Assembly (NCBI RefSeq): GCF_023502325.1
Contig: NZ_JAMFLZ010000007.1
Coordinates: 1 to 64,000, forward strand
Source: Wocania_A spongiicola
GTDB taxonomy: Bacteria > Bacteroidota > Bacteroidia > Flavobacteriales > Flavobacteriaceae
Reading direction: 5' to 3'
Length of the DNA stretch: 64,000 nt
Shown here piece after piece: positions 63,183-64,000 of the stretch; the stretch's first letter is position 1, and each line of letters opens with the position of its first letter. Position numbers and translations under genes: made by a program. Below the pieces are notes generated by a model. It saw nothing but the letters and a program-made list of their open reading frames with translations, was not told the origin of the DNA and searched no databases.

Positions 63183-63885
63183 AAACGAATTAATAGCATC
63201 CTATTTTTCTAAAACACTTTCAAAGGCTGATAAAAAAGTATTTGACCATTTAATGGATACAGATTCTGAATTTGCAGACAATGTTCTATTTCATAAGAAT
63301 TTAAAAAAATCTATACAAAAAGAAGAACAAGAAGCTACAAAAAAAATATTACAGGATTTTGAGCAAGAAAAAAGTTCATCTTTTAATTATAAAAAAATAG
63401 TAGCAGCTTCTATTATTGTATTAATTGGTTTATCTTGTTTTTGGTATTTAAATACCGAAAAGACTAATCCTGATAAACTTTTTACTGATAATTTTACACC
63501 TTATAGAAACGTTGTTCAGCCTATTGTTAGAGGAGAAACTGATAATGATTTAAAAACAAAAGCTTTTGTTGCTTACGAATCGAAAAAATACAATGAGGCT
63601 ATAAGTTATTTTAATGAGGTTTTAGCATCAGAACCTAGCAATACTATTTTATTTTATAAAGCCAATGCTTTGTTACAGGTTAATAAAACAAATGATGCTA
63701 TTTTAATTTTTCAAGACAATTTAAAAACTCAAGATGCTTTCCAAGATAAAAACTTGTGGTATTTATCTTTAGCTTACTTAAAAAACAATAATATTGAGGC
63801 TTCAAAACAAACTCTAAGTAAATTACTTTCTAATCATGAATTCAAAAAAGAGGAAGCAAAATTGTTATTTAAAAAACTGGATTAA
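63175..63885 (+). CDS. Membrane TPR protein, possible anti-sigma partner
   Basis: 236 residues. A short cytoplasmic N-terminus (IASYFSKTLSKADKKVFDHLMDTDSEFADNV, like the start of many anti-sigma proteins), one membrane helix at about 75-93, and a periplasmic TPR region (KAFVAYESKKYNEAISYFNEVLA and more). Translation is coupled to the sigma factor gene. Anti-sigma action is inference from topology and position. Confidence 0.75.
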   Translation: MDKNELIASYFSKTLSKADKKVFDHLMDTDSEFADNVLFHKNLKKSIQKEEQEATKKILQDFEQEKSSSFNYKKIVAASIIVLIGLSCFWYLNTEKTNPDKLFTDNFTPYRNVVQPIVRGETDNDLKTKAFVAYESKKYNEAISYFNEVLASEPSNTILFYKANALLQVNKTNDAILIFQDNLKTQDAFQDKNLWYLSLAYLKNNNIEASKQTLSKLLSNHEFKKEEAKLLFKKLD

Positions 63886-64000
63886 CTGTTTTCTTTTATA
63901 AAGTATAATAATTACAATTAACACCCCCAATACTAGGGCAAACCAATAGTTTGTTGCCGATGATGCTATAGGAGACATATCTCCCGATATCACAAAACCA
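63865..64000 (-). CDS. C-terminal end of a membrane-anchored protein, probably CHAT-domain (cut by window edge)
   Basis: 45 codons are visible on the minus strand, reading GFVISGDMSPI, a membrane helix NYWFALVLGVLIVIIILYK and a basic tail KRKQLIQFFK before the stop. CHAT (caspase-like, TPR-linked) proteins of Bacteroidetes commonly end with an F(V/I)xxGD strand followed by a single helix, and often stand next to a sigma factor-TPR pair as here. It overlaps the TPR gene tail to tail by 21 bp. Identification rests on this short stretch. Confidence 0.5.
   Translation of the reverse strand, partial: GFVISGDMSPIASSATNYWFALVLGVLIVIIILYKRKQLIQFFK

Overview
The window is AT-rich chromosomal DNA from a member of the Bacteroidetes, most likely a marine-type Flavobacteriaceae. 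The evidence is promoters of the Bacteroidetes type (TAnnTTTG), TonB-dependent receptors carrying a carboxypeptidase-like N-terminal domain, a hybrid two-component sensor fused to an AraC output domain, a type IX secretion tail, many lipoproteins, and flavobacterial gene neighbourhoods. I see no rRNA, tRNA, CRISPR array, insertion sequence or phage gene.

Layout. 1-6.4 kb: the start of a Gfo/Idh/MocA (GH109-like) oxidoreductase, a hybrid two-component regulator and a secreted zinc metalloprotease. 6.4-18.6 kb: a respiratory nitrous oxide reduction block (cytochrome c, fasciclin lipoprotein, clade II nosZ, membrane protein, nosL, nosD, nosF, nosY), followed by genes that look copper related (a small Cys-motif membrane protein, a Met/His-rich lipoprotein, an OprC/NosA-like TonB receptor) and by ric/scdA plus an NsrR-like Rrf2 regulator. 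18.6-26.8 kb: a prenyl diphosphate synthase pair and a TetR-TolC-HlyD-RND efflux operon. 26.8-32.2 kb: a secreted esterase/peptidase and a TonB receptor. 32.5-41.1 kb: mostly housekeeping genes (aspS, ClC channel, tadA, a TonB-like protein, dxs, dgt). 41.1-50.5 kb: a phosphate-starvation block (small secreted protein, beta-helix lipoprotein, TonB receptor, MORN protein, probable small RNA, phosphate porin, PiT transporter). 50.6-57.2 kb: a DUF6503-like protein, chromate transporter, yeast-type cytosine deaminase, RDD protein, nrdA and nrdB. 57.5-62.5 kb: a run of secreted proteins with repeats. 62.6-64 kb: an ECF sigma factor, a TPR membrane protein and the end of a probable CHAT-domain protein.

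The most interesting content is regulatory. (1) Six arrays of a TAACATT-like heptamer repeated every 11 bp lie in the phosphate block. Five of them sit in the same helical phase (18 or 29 bp) from a TTTGC box. One of these five drives no protein gene: it precedes a segment of about 105 nt ending in a strong intrinsic terminator, a candidate phosphate-responsive small RNA. (2) The nos promoter and the promoter of the small Cys-motif protein share an ATGA-N6-TCAT (Crp/Fnr-type) dyad at the same distance, 29.5 bp, from the -7 box. (3) The nos promoter also shares a TTAAGA-N8-TCTTAA palindrome with the promoter of the NsrR-like gene, suggesting that nitric oxide sensing and N2O reduction are wired together. 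Together the genes suggest a cell that respires N2O, imports copper for NosZ, repairs nitrosative damage, and scavenges phosphate through outer-membrane receptors.
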